Below, piece after piece: positions 22,513 through 33,168 of a stretch of DNA of 64,000 nt. Positions within the stretch are counted from its first letter, which is position 1. Every line of letters begins with the position of its first letter. The DNA is from Neurospora tetraspora. Its lineage: Eukaryota > Ascomycota > Sordariomycetes > Sordariales > Sordariaceae. The position numbers and the translations under genes are program-made. Location: contig NW_026944383.1 of NCBI RefSeq assembly GCF_033439725.1, positions 2,914,001 through 2,978,000 on the forward strand. Reading direction: 5' to 3'. Below the pieces are notes generated by a model. It was not told where the DNA came from, made no database searches, and worked only from the letters and a program-made list of their open reading frames with translations.

Positions 22513-23514
22513 ATGTCTTCCGGTAACCCAACTTCCAAGATGCTGGCGGCCAATTCGTTGAAGCAAATCTTCACCCAGGAGAGCCGCCCTGCTATGGGTG
22601 TCTGGCAGATGCTGCCGGGGGCCAATATCTCGAGGATTCTCGCTCGATCAGGGGCTGACTGGGTGATGGTTGACTGCGAGCATGGAAATATTGACGGTAG
22701 GTAACCGGAAATATGGTAGTAAATAATGGGTTTTGTTGAGCTGAATGATACTGGTCAGATGCTGCGATGCATGAAGCAGTTCCGGCCATTGCTGCCCTGG
22801 GAGTTTCTCCCATTGTTCGGATCCCAGACCTTCGGCCGTGGATGGTCAAGCGTGAGTGCCGTTCATATTGCCTTGCCACTTGGACAGTTACTGATATACC
22901 CTTTACAGGAGCGTTGGATAGCGGTGCCCATGGAGTAAGTGCATCGCGGTATCTATGAGTGTGAACCAATGTCTGACGGTTTTTAGATCCTTGCACCGCT
23001 CATCAGGACCGTTGAGGATGTCAAGAACTTGGTGACCGCGGCAAAGTTCCCACCAGAAGGCAAAAGGGGATTTGGATCGCCCATTGCCATGCAAAACTTC
23101 AACCCCATGCCAACCTTCACCGAATACCTCCAGCAAGCGAACGAGAGCCTCTTGACTATGGTACAGATTGAGACACAGGAAGCCTTGGACTCGGTTGAAG
23201 AGATCGCTCCGCTTGTGGATGTCATCTTCATTGGCCCTTTCGACTTGGGTAACAATATCGGTCACCCGATTATCGAAGGGAAGATGGATCCGGAGCTGGA
23301 TGAGGCTATTGAGAGGATCTTGAAGGCTGCCGTGACGGCGGGCAAGAAGTGCGGCATCTTCTGCACAGGCGGGGATCAGGCCAAACAGTACGCCGACAAG
23401 GGGTTCCATATGATCAGTGTCGCAACGGATTACACATTGTTGGGAGCTGCAATGGCGGACAGCCTGACCATTGCGCGTGGCCAAGGGAAGCAGGACAAGC
23501 CGGCATCGTATTAA
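22513..23514 (+). CDS. HpcH/HpaI family aldolase
   Basis: Four exons: 22513-22696, 22759-22851, 22909-22934 and 22987-23514, giving 276 residues. This family of class II (metal-dependent) aldolases cleaves or forms 4-hydroxy-2-oxo acids such as 4-hydroxy-2-oxoheptanedioate. Diagnostic blocks: GVWQMLPG near the start, DWVMVDCEHGNID, SPIVRIP, then the conserved DSGAHG built across the 26-nt exon 3, VQIETQEALD with the metal-binding Glu, and FIGPFDLG. The C-terminal GIFCTGGDQAKQYADKGF is typical of fungal members. No targeting signal is obvious. The physiological substrate cannot be read from sequence, and neighbours do not form a catabolic cluster. Confidence 0.92.
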
Positions 23515-23571
23515 CGAGAATGAGGCAGTGGTAGCGACATACAAGGGTGCCAATAATTGGACTGGCCTCTC

Positions 23572-23997
23572 TCATGACTTCTCGACTTGATCCATTTTAG
23601 CTTCAACCTGCTCGACCGTGAAGCGGTGCATCAACTTGACGGCCTTGGAGGAAAGCTTGGGGTCTTCTTCTGGGGCTTGAGCCTTGCTGATGTGAATCTG
23701 TAAAAGTGTTACTGAGTGTCAATTCCCACTTGCCTAAGGTTTTGACGAGTTGAAGAGACTCACCACAGGAACATCAAAGTCATACAGATCCCTCCAGGCC
23801 TTCGACTCTGGCTTGACAATGTCGACTTCCTTGTACTCGAAAGGCCGGCGGTCCCAGACATCGGACAGGACAGATCTTGCCTGAACACATAGACCACAGC
23901 CTTCACGCCTGAAGAAGGTGATCCGGGACGGAAAGGGCTGAAATAACCGGCTTGTAATGCGCATGTTGTTACTGTTAGAGTTTGTGAAGTCAACCAC
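23572..23997 (-). CDS. Glutaredoxin-like (DUF836) protein
   Basis: Two exons, 23997-23764 and 23697-23572, about 120 residues. The N-terminus (RITSRLFQPFPSR) is basic and free of acidic residues, suggesting mitochondrial import. The thioredoxin-fold core begins ITFFRREGCGLC, with a CxxC pair. EYKEVDIVKPESKAWRDLYDFDVPVVHI-like sequence follows, with the cis-proline rebuilt at the splice junction (DVPV then IHIS). It resembles yeast YDR286C and human C5orf63, small glutaredoxin-like proteins of unclear role. An in-frame ATG at 23964 (MRITS) is an equally good start. It is divergent from the CHORD gene. Confidence 0.85.
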
Positions 23998-24542
23998 AGC
24001 GAAATGTGTTTAGATGTCTCGAGGAGATATGCCCTGGTGTTGTTGATCTTCAACTCAATCGGATGATGTTTGACGTCGGACATGGCGCTTGCAAGTGGAC
24101 AAACTAGGTATAGGGCTGGTTTGCCTGCCGGAGGCACACCCACTGTTACGCGCCAACACGACAGAGTACGTGACCACTGTAGTGACGACAGTACGGGCCC
24201 GAGCTCACGGCTCCGGGGTGCCTTCCCCGCCCCGGCACGGGCTGTGGGAATTCCACTTGGCACGCTGGAACAGGAAGCCGCTGATGCTGTAGAAAGCTTG
24301 AATGTTCCACGCTCTTCTGGCGGAAGCTTCCACAAGGCCCATCTCGTACTCCATTTATTTTCTAGACAAAGCACACCCCTCCTCCTGTTCACGTTGGACG
24401 AGCAACGACCAAACCTTCTGTCAATACAGTCTGCATTCTTAATTCTTTCCGATAGCGCATCATTCACGTCAAGCGAATCTGCGTGGACTGTCTTATCAAG
24501 GTTCTCACACCTGCATAATTGGATAGCAGCTAAACATCCACC
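23998..24542. other. Divergent promoter region, glutaredoxin-like / CHORD
   Basis: A 545-bp shared upstream region. The frames crossing it belong to the shadows of neighbouring genes. I see no separate gene. Confidence 0.4.
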
Positions 24543-25726
24543 ATGTCCGAGGCCAAGAAGTGCGTCCATCAAGGTTGCGGCAAGGTCTACACCGACCCTG
24601 AGGAGGTCTGCCGCTACCACCCTGGACCCCCTGTTTTCCACGAAGGCCAGAAGGGTAAGTCATGTCCAATTCAATCTTGTTGAAGTTCGACGGAATGTAG
24701 AGATAGCCCCGGCTGACGCACATGGCTGCGTAGGATGGAAGTGCTGCAAACCGCGCGTGCTCACCTTCGAAGAGTTTATGGCCATTGAGCCTTGTACCGA
24801 GGGCAAGCACAGTACCACCGATCTTCCTCCCAAGATCGAGAAGAAGGAGGCCGATGAATCACTGCTCGAGGCTCAGGCCGCCAACGCCGCCAATACCCTT
24901 CCGCCACCACCCCGTGCGCCCGTTGCGCAACATGCGCCCACCCCTCCGCCGCCGGCGCCAGAATCCGAGGATGACGAGGAAGGAATCGAGATCCCGGATG
25001 GCCGCGTGTGCAGGAGAAAGGCTTGCGGCGCGACCTACCAGAAGGGCGCCAGCCGCGAGGGCGAGAAGTGCGTACACCACCCCGGCGCTCCCATCTTCCA
25101 CGAGGGAAGCAAGGGGTACAGCTGCTGCAAGCGCCGCGTCCTCGAGTTTGATCAGTTCATGAAGATCGAGGGCTGCAAGACCAAGGATCGGCACTTGTTT
25201 GTCGGCAGCGGGAAGAAGGAGGCTGCGGCCGCATCGGGAGGCGAGGAGATTTTGGAGACAGTCAGGTAAGTTCCGTCCGTTATAGTCATGTTTCGCAGCC
25301 AAGGCCGGCCAAGGATGGCTGTGTCCTGCAAACAATCTTTCCATCTTCATCTCCTTGATCCTGCCATTCCACTGCAGCTCAACTGACCCGTGTTTGCTCT
25401 ACAGGACCGACTTCTACCAGACCCCTTCATCAGTCATCGCATCTTTCTTCCTCAAGAAGATCAACAAGGACGTCGCCAAGGTCGAGTTCAAGCCTAACGC
25501 CATCGTCCTGGATCTGCCCACGACAGACAGTCCCGTAAAACGGTACAAGACGGAGGTGCCGCTCTTTGGGTCCATCGTCCCTGAGAAGTCAAGCTACAAG
25601 ATCCTCGGCACCAAGCTGGAGGTTACGTTGTGGAAGGCAGACGGCAGCTCTTGGCCGGTGCTACGCAGCGATGACCGGCCAACAGGTGAGATTTTGCAGG
25701 TTGGCCGGGCCGGAAGGGTGCAGTGA
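24543..25726 (+). CDS. CHORD and CS domain co-chaperone
   Basis: Three exons: 24543-24654, 24734-25265 and 25405-25726, giving 321 residues. CHORD-1 (residues about 5-65) starts CVHQGCGKVY and includes CRYHPGPPVFHEG and GWKCC, split by intron 1. A Pro/Ala linker and an acidic patch follow. CHORD-2 (about 145-210) runs from CRRKACGATY through CVHHPGAPIFHEG and GYSCCKRRVLEF. Both keep the six-Cys/two-His zinc ligands. The C-terminal CS (p23-like) domain runs from TDFYQTP to the end. This is the animal CHORDC1/plant RAR1 architecture, an Hsp90 co-chaperone; in Aspergillus the homologue (ChpA) is required for diploid stability. Confidence 0.93.
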
Positions 25727-26893
25727 TTGAAAGCATGAGGGAGGTACCGGGCTAGAAAGAAAGAAAGAAAAAAGAGCGAGGGGAGCATGCCAGGTTTCCA
25801 TTGTTGATTGTGTCTCGAACTTTTCCGCTCCGTGTGTTGTTTGTTTTCGCCGAGAGCGCCGCCAAGGGACGGGACACGGAAGAGGTCAGCTTTTGGTCCC
25901 GATAAAAACTGCGGTGCAGGACGGTCTGGAAGCACAACCACCGGCAGAGCACAGTTTCACTCGGAAGCCAAGAACGACGCCATAGACGCACGGGGTTTAT
26001 AAAAGCGCTGATTTTGATCACTCCGGTTTCAAAGCGATTATCAAGGTAGGAGAGACATGGATGGTGGTTTAGGCAGCTACGGAGCGTGGAGCTAGGTTTA
26101 CAGGCCGCCTCCGAAGACCAAGGACCGGAAGGACCCGGGACAAATTATACCAAGAAAGGACAAGACATTGGAGTAAGACCGGAAGCTACACCAGAAGATA
26201 ACAGGTAATAAAGTCTGACTTGGGTAGAAGACTCGACTGATATAATAGGATCAACGATATCGGTTACGTGCAAGCCAAGAAAACATCTCTCTATGCAATA
26301 TACGGGTATCCCCTAGTCACGTCACAACCACCCATCCTTACGCCCCCAGTCTGGCCCATTCCTTGAGAAGGCTTCCATTGTGTTGATCGGGTGCTGTACG
26401 CGGCCTGGCTCTTGGCTTTCTCTCGGCCGTTGCTTGGCTCTCCTTGGCTGTCTGGGATTTGATAGTTGGGCTCGGATCTCGTTAGCGGTGAGATCGACGA
26501 AAAACCGTGGTTGGGTTGGGATTTTAGATTGCCATGTTTGGAAAAGGGAAGAAGAGGAAGAGGAAGAAGTCATCATGATCCCAGCCGATCATACTCCCTC
26601 TTTGGAAATTCTGCTCGTTTCACACCCGTCTCTTTTTCACAATGCCTAATATGGATACAGAATGACGAGAAGAGAGAGTGTTTACCCCTTTGGTATACCT
26701 AGTTTCAAGCTTCAGCCGCCTCTTGGCTTACCATATCTGAATGGCGTACGAAGTACGTACACGGTAGTTACACTACATACATACACCCTTCCTGGATTGG
26801 ATCTTTAGATCCATGGAGAGCATGGAGAGCATGGAGGACAGCCGAGCGTGACGACTGAAGGGAGGACAAGCTCAACAAGCTAACTACCCACTC
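25727..26893. other. Intergenic region
   Basis: It begins with the 3' UTR of the CHORD gene. The rest has no supported gene, and short reading frames show no known domain. Confidence 0.4.
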
Positions 26894-26948
26894 ATGACAG
26901 AAAAGCTGGCACCTTTTCGGGCACTACATGGGCCATCAGCGTAACTGA

Positions 26949-27377
26949 GGGCCCGTTTGGTTCATCCAGCTGTTTTTTAAACGTGCTGATTTGGGGTACA
27001 AAGCGGAAAATGCAGCTAGAAAGCCACTGCTTTGTACCAGGCAAAGACGTGGGCTAAAAGACGCGTTGTTGTGACCGGGGTTGTGATTCGCGCTGTTGTT
27101 GTGACCGGGGTTGTGATTCGTAGTTGGTTCTGTTTCTTTCTATTTTTATGCCCTTGGGTATGAAGATAGAAAACAGCAGAATTGGCCAAAATGGGCCCAC
27201 TAATTCCCTTCTTGGGCCTTCCAAACCGCCTGCCTTAGCGCGATACTTCTTGACGCAGCCAAGCTGGGTTAAATGGGCAAACTGACCCCCAACTTCCTGC
27301 ATGAATCAACTTTGCTGATTTGCAGGGGTCGATTTCACATACAAAAGAAAAAACAGCTGGATGAACCAAACGGGCCC
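26949..27377. mobile_element. 429-bp Tourist-like MITE with 30-bp perfect TIRs
   Basis: The ends are perfect 30-bp inverted repeats starting GGGCCCGTTTGGTTCATCCA and reaching a T6 run. A TGA trinucleotide flanks both sides (26946-26948 and 27378-27380), consistent with a 3-bp target duplication. The TIR start resembles PIF/Harbinger (Tourist) elements, whose usual duplication is TWA, so the class is tentative. Inside lies a direct repeat of 26 bp (27065-27090 and 27095-27120). There is no transposase, so it would be non-autonomous. Confidence 0.75.
27065..27120. repeat. Two 26-bp direct repeats inside the MITE
   Basis: Two identical copies, each beginning GTTGTTGTGACCGGGG, separated by CGCT (period 30). 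Such internal duplications often distinguish subfamilies of a non-autonomous element. Confidence 0.85.
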
Positions 27378-27401
27378 TGAAGGTGCCAGCTTTTTTGTCA
27401 T

Positions 27402-27989
27402 TGGCATGCTACCCAGGTCTCGCATCTCGCATGCACAGCCTCAATGATCTCCCATTTGCCACCGTCATCAATCCCTTGCCGGGTGTTTCCCTACCCGTCT
27501 GCCCGTTTCTTGCTCTTCCTCCGACTACTTATATACACAGTACAACTTCTATTCTACCCCCACGATAACCTTTCAAAAGCGGAAAGCCACCCCCTGATCA
27601 CCGCTGCCGCTCCTCAGCTACGCAGGCCTTGTTCTCCTTTGCTTGTCCCCGGCCACCCACACCTATGTAAGCAGTTTACATGGTTGGAAACAACAACATC
27701 CATACATTGTTTAAGGTTCCCGTGATACGACACGGGATTTGAACTACCTACTTATCTCCCTAGCTTACCTTTGCTATGGCGGGGAGATATCCATATTTCT
27801 TTTTTTCTAGGCGAGATGTCTGTAAAAATCGTAGTAAGCAGGCGCACCCGCTAGAGGTACCCTCTAATTTGGAAACCCACTGTGTATTCCCGCTTCTTAT
27901 CTCTGCTCTATGATTTACTATACCCCAGGAATGATGACGACGTAGTCTCAACAGCCTATCATATGTTTCGGATTGACCACGAGGATGAT
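27402..27989. other. Intergenic region
   Basis: No gene is seen. A tRNA-like fragment near 27725-27745 was considered and rejected. Confidence 0.4.
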
Positions 27990-28149
27990 CTACACCTCTG
28001 CATGGATATAACTTGTTAGCTTGGTACGTTGATCCTACAAGAAACAGGAGCCAAATAAAGGACAACCCAGATATTTCTTGTATGAAAATTAAAGTTCTTT
28101 GCCACCCCCAAAAACCACGCTAACAAGTTATATCCATGCAGAGGTGTAG
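27990..28149. repeat. 160-bp element with perfect 31-bp inverted ends
   Basis: Arms 27990-28020 and 28119-28149 are exact reverse complements over 31 bp (left arm begins CTACACCTCTGCATGGATAT). The loop is 98 bp and contains a smaller complementary pair (TACAAGAAA and TTTCTTGTA). No target duplication is visible. It could be a MITE or, if transcribed, a long hairpin RNA. Confidence 0.8.
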
Positions 28150-31023
28150 TTGGGATGTCTGGTATGCGCCGGCGCCCAGGGCACGGCGGGTTGTACATAC
28201 TGTGTATATCTATAGTGAGTCAAGGTCTCTGTATCTCTTATGTCTAAGACCGGAAGAGGTGCCAAGATCTTGTGTTGTCTGTGGTGTTTTAAATGTTACT
28301 TGGAAGTTTGTGTTATTTTCCCAGTCCTTATAAGATAAAACCGTCTTGGCTCTACACTCACAGGCGCCTGGGCGGTTAATATCATCCCGGGGAGACGGGT
28401 TGATAGATGAGATGAACTCCGTCTGATCGAGGTCACTGGCACGACTGGGATGGAAATGAAGACAGTTAAGGTATATAGGTACGTACGCGGCTCACCGGTG
28501 ATGGGTAAGGTAGAAAGGTATGTAAGTTGACGAGAAGATCGACTTGACTATAGGGAATAGGTAGGTACAATTCAATACTGGTTTGTTTAGGTATTAGTAT
28601 AGTTCTTCGGACTAGGGCTGAACAGGCAAGATCTGGAGCTCTTATTGGCCTCCCAAGAGCGAAACTGGTCTTTATTTGAAGTATCATGGGACAATGACAA
28701 GGGTTTTTGACGCTACGGAAGCCTTTTATATCTCTCTCCGACTCCTTCAAGACTGGACGATATCGGTCTACGGTAATTAACCGATAGAAAGCCGAACGCT
28801 TTCCTATATCCAGCAAAGCGTTGGCTTTTTTGCACCAAACTAATAAACAAACCAGGGCTGGATTGTATGCACCCCCAGATTCAAAGACCTCCACCGCTTG
28901 GCGTTATGGACTTGAGATCCAAAACGAAACTTTTAGGATCAACCTTGTCCTTGTCTTTCCCCGGAATCTAGCATTCCAGATCAATTGTGGCTGTGTAAAA
29001 CCCTACTACCTCTACAGACACCAACCGACGAAACTGTACTACTGTCCGTGATAGGGAAGTCCCAGAAAAAAGTGCCCACCTATTTCCCACTTTATGACAT
29101 ATGAAAGTTCCTGCGCGGACTCATCTCTCTACGAAACCATGGATGACAGAAAAAACCAAGCCGGATGTTTACATATCCTCCGAATTCTTGCATTGTGTAG
29201 TACTTGTGTACATGTGTACCTTGCTTGTACACGTAGCTGCGGTGGGCAAACCGGCCGGGGTCCCGGAAGACGGAGGGGCAGGACTTGACTTGACGATGTA
29301 GGTAAACCATCTCACTTTCCACTTGGATGTCAAGGGAAGATTGAAAGAAGGAATTTCGTTCCATTGATTGGCCTACTTATTAAACTACTCTGCCAACTCT
29401 GCCGTGAATCTGTGAGTATTGGGTAATGGTGCAAGGTAGATTTCCGATTTGTAAGACGAAAGTTTGTCATGAAAAAACTATATTTCCGCTTTTTGGATGT
29501 TGGTTCCTCTGAGTACAGATTACATACCACCATAGCTCCTACCTTGGTAGCAAAGCCGGCCACGTGAACGGTGAAATGCGCGCGCTTTTCGGTTCCAGAC
29601 TCCCGTCGTGGGTAGACGGGAGGTTAGGTTTCTCTTTCCTTCCTCGGTTTTCCCCGCCGCTCGTTCCCCGTCCGATTAGATCTTTCTTAACAATTTGAGT
29701 TACCTCTCACAATACCAGGACTCCATTTGTAAAGGTGTAACAGACAGTATCTACTCAGACAAAACACCAACAAGGCAGTGATCATGTGTTGCCTCGCTGC
29801 CCTCTAGATTCGGATTCGGCTTTGTGTGTCTTGCAAGGCTCTTGGCTTTTTGGCGAAGTCAAGACACTACAGCACAGCAACTTCAAACATCCCTCTCTCT
29901 CGCAGTGGCTTTTGCACGTGAATATTTACTCTATACTCGGAGGTAGAACGCACTCAAGACATGCATCTCTTGGTAAACCTCGCTGTCAGCACGTGTTTCG
30001 CCGGAAGTTATACAACTTGGAACTAGATCAGAGCATGTCTTAGCTCTCTCCCGCTTGGCATTCATGTTACACGACCCATCCATCCATTTTTGTCATTTCG
30101 AATCCTGGATATATACAATTTATGTGATTCTTCGGAGGGGAGAAAGGTTAGGCATGTACGGGAGTGATGACGGATAAGAAGGAGGTACAAGGACGGGTAA
30201 CTACCTTGCCTTGTTACCTATCTTGTTACTGTTGAGGTATTTGTGTAAAGTAATCAATGATGCATGCGAAGTTTCTACCCTGAAGAGAAAACAAGGAACT
30301 TGATGTTAGTCAGTATAGTTAAAGGGTGGAAAACGACAGAAGAACCGAGTATTAGAATAGTCTGTTTCATTCTCACATGGTACGAAGGAACACAGGGCTA
30401 TAAACATTCAAAAGGGAGAAATCAAAGCAGTGTAGATGTTCGAACAAGGTTTGTGATTGATAAGCCTGACATGCATAGATGGATCTGGCATCTACAATCT
30501 CATTTCCCTCACACCCACCCACCCTTACGCCCTCAGCTCTCGCGCGCACCGTCATGGGTATCTAGATAACGCAAACCCAGCCGCGGGAAGAAAGGCGCTA
30601 ATCTACCATCTCTCACAACATGGAGATCTGAGTACGGCATTTCCTAACAAGAAACGCAAAAAAGCAAGGAAAAAAGTAGAAAAAAGAACGGAAATCCCGA
30701 AAAAAAGTCGGTCTTTAACCCAGGTTATTTTTTTTCTTAAACCAAACGCTATGCCAAAAAGAGAAAATGTCGTTCGTGGAAAATCATAATCTTGCTTGCC
30801 CTTGTCCCGCTTCCTTGCTTGCTTGCTTGTTGCCCAACGCCGCGCCGCTGCTGTCGATCATAAATGCCTGAAACCCAAGATATAGCAAAAAGAAAAACAC
30901 AAACACACAAACAAACAAGCACCAAAAAAAAAAAAAGCCAAGAGATAAGAAAAAAAAAAGAAGTGGAAAAAAAGGGAAACCCGGAAAGTGGGTGGCGTCC
31001 CAAAAATCCAAGACATCCCCGTC
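28150..31023. other. 2.9 kb without a supported gene
   Basis: Composition is mixed, with A-rich runs near 30655-30970 downstream of the next minus-strand gene, probably its 3' UTR and flank. Short frames on both strands show no recognisable domain. Confidence 0.4.
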
Positions 31024-32256
31024 TCAAACAGGGGAGACATGTACCTCTGCCTCCTCCACTTCCTCATCAGACGGACGGCGCGGAGGAGCAATCCTGACCA
31101 CCGGCGGCGGCCTTGGCGAAGGGGGAGGCACCAGTAATGATGGTGAAGAAGCCTTTTCGTTCGGGGTTGGGAGGTTACTGTTGCTGCTGTTGCTGTCCGA
31201 AACCATAATCATAGATCTCCTAAAGGCGACAATAATCTGTCCGTTTGTCATGTTCTTCCCCAAAATGGTGCCGCGCTCGGGATCGATGCTGTTGCCGGGG
31301 TCATCGAGGAATTGGAGGATTGGGGCGCCTTCGGGGGTGTAGCCGAGGAGTTTGGCGCGGTATTCGTTGTTATTGCTGTTGTTTTCGTCGGTGGGACTTT
31401 CTTCTAGCCGGATTGTCTCCCTGGAAGTTGTTGTTAGTCTCTGTGGTTGGGGGCAGTTTCAGATTTGAACCGGGGGTAGAGATAAGGCAAAGGACAAGTG
31501 TATAAAAAAACAAAAAAAATAAAAAAAAACGTACTCCCTGCTCATGGGCAAGTCGTTGGCCGAGATTCCCTTGAGGCTACTCTCCGATCTACCCCGGCTT
31601 CGAGAGCGCAAGCTCCTGGATCGAACGCGCTGGACACGTTTGCGCATGGCGCCGTGGAAGGCGTGGCCGATGCCGGCGACGACGAGGACGGGAGTGCCGA
31701 GTGCTAGTGCCCAGGGTCTAAAGTACAATGAGCATTTGTTTTCTGACGAGAGTAGGGGGAGAGAAAACTTACGGGTTCTTGTTACCACGAATGGCGTTGA
31801 AGGCAGCCAGGATAATGCCCAAGATGGCTATGAGCGAGCCGACCTGCAGCATCGTCCAAGTAGACCAGTAGAGCGACATGAGGTCTTCGCCGTCACAGAA
31901 TTGCAAAGCTAATAGGGCGTAGACCTCCATGACCACGGCGGTGATGGAGAGCACAAAGTAACCGGAGCAGATGAGAAGGCATCGTTGCATCTTGTGCCGG
32001 TAATGCTTTGTCCCAGGTCTGGAATCCGCCAGCGCCTCGCAGGTCCTAGGGAGCACGTTAGTGCTTGTTAGAGAAAAGAGGAGTGAGGAAAGATAACATA
32101 CCCTGAATACTTCCATGAGGCGAGGAAAAGCATGATTATGACAAACACGAAGAGGGACCAGTAAATCCCATCAAAGGCCGTCCGGCCGAGGTGTGAGGCG
32201 AATTCGGCATAATGCTGACATTGCTCAGGGTCGATGGGTTCAAAACCGCCGGCCAT
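31024..32256 (-). CDS. Four-TM fungal membrane protein
   Basis: Four exons: 32256-32102, 32045-31773, 31717-31535 and 31420-31024, giving 335 residues in one frame. TM1 is in exon 1 (GIYWSLFVFVIIMLFLASW). Exon 2 holds TM2 (CLLICSGYFVLSITAVVMEVYALLAL) and TM3 (LQVGSLIAILGIILAAFNAI). Exon 3 holds TM4 (WALALGTPVLVVAGIGHAF) and then a basic Arg/Ser stretch. The C-terminal 140 residues are soluble, with an ordered-looking block (YRAKLLGYTPEGAPILQFLD and GTILGKNMTNGQIIVAFRRS) and a proline-rich, acidic end. I do not recognise the family. Clean splice sites and CTAAC-type branch points support the model. Confidence 0.8.
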
Positions 32257-33168
32257 GCTAGGCTGAAGAGTGATGTAGTTTGACTTGTAAAGAATATGAG
32301 ATCTGAACTTTTTGCGTAAAGATGAGATAGAAGTGAATGATTTCTAGGATATTTGTGAATGCTCCAGAGCTCTTGATCAAACAATCCCAATTAGGACCAG
32401 ATGGGGAATTGGGATTTGTATATATATGGGAAATCGGGAGGAGGGACAAGGAGTACAACGAGTAGATAATAAACGCCAAGCAACTGGGGTGACGTAGGGG
32501 GTGGAAAAGTCGACTGGGAGATGTCGACTAGGCAAAGCCACAGATCAGATTTGAGTCGCGGGAGTCTCAACCCACTGGAGTAGTGATCGAGTTGTTGACT
32601 AGGGATACATGGAGAAACAGCCTAGTTCTAGGTGGGGAACGGAAAACGTGGGACCGACTGCGGTCGGCTGGGTCGAAGTCTATGCAACGTCTTAAAGAAC
32701 ACGGTACAAGATGAAAGAAAGATGAGAGATTTAGAGCCGGTAGATGATTGTTTCTTTTTCCACTTTAACACCCTAGCTGTATTACCGGTACTTACATCAA
32801 GACAGTGGGAAGCCGCAGAAGAGCCTCTGCACGGAAAGGGAGGTGAGCTAGTCTGGTGTCCATTCTGGGCGCTAGGCATCCTATATTGATTCGGGACTTC
32901 TTGGACGAACTTGGCAACCTCGAAGGCTTGTAGATATGTAAGTCTTCCCGCCGATCGCTAGCTTGGCAACTAAGGTACTTGGTGACCAAGCGGTAAAGAG
33001 GTTAAGCTAGGAAGGCCGGGGTCATATCAACAACTCAGTCTCCCAAGACTTCACAGCCACCGGTACTCGGTGCCAAGACTCTTACGAGCCGCACGGGGGG
33101 CGTGTGAAATTGATGGCGTCCTCGGGCTCTCGATAGATAGGTGCCGTAAGTCAACCAAAGACTGCAAT
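32257..33168. other. Intergenic region
   Basis: It is the upstream region of the four-TM gene and the 3' flank of the next minus-strand gene. No gene is seen. Confidence 0.4.

Larger units (their letters stand above)
26894..27401. repeat. Outer 22-bp inverted repeat around a MITE
   Basis: Left arm 26894-26915 (ATGACAGAAAAGCTGGCACC plus TT) and right arm 27380-27401 (its reverse complement) differ at one base. They enclose the Tourist-like element. The right arm begins two bases after the inner element, while the left arm is 33 bases away from it. This may be an older palindromic element that received the inner one, or a second-level repeat of a larger mobile unit. Confidence 0.65.

Noticed and set aside
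27720-27750. tRNA-like string CACGGGATTTGAACTACC
   Set aside because: It resembles the T-arm on the minus strand, but the stem does not pair and no other tRNA arm is found nearby.
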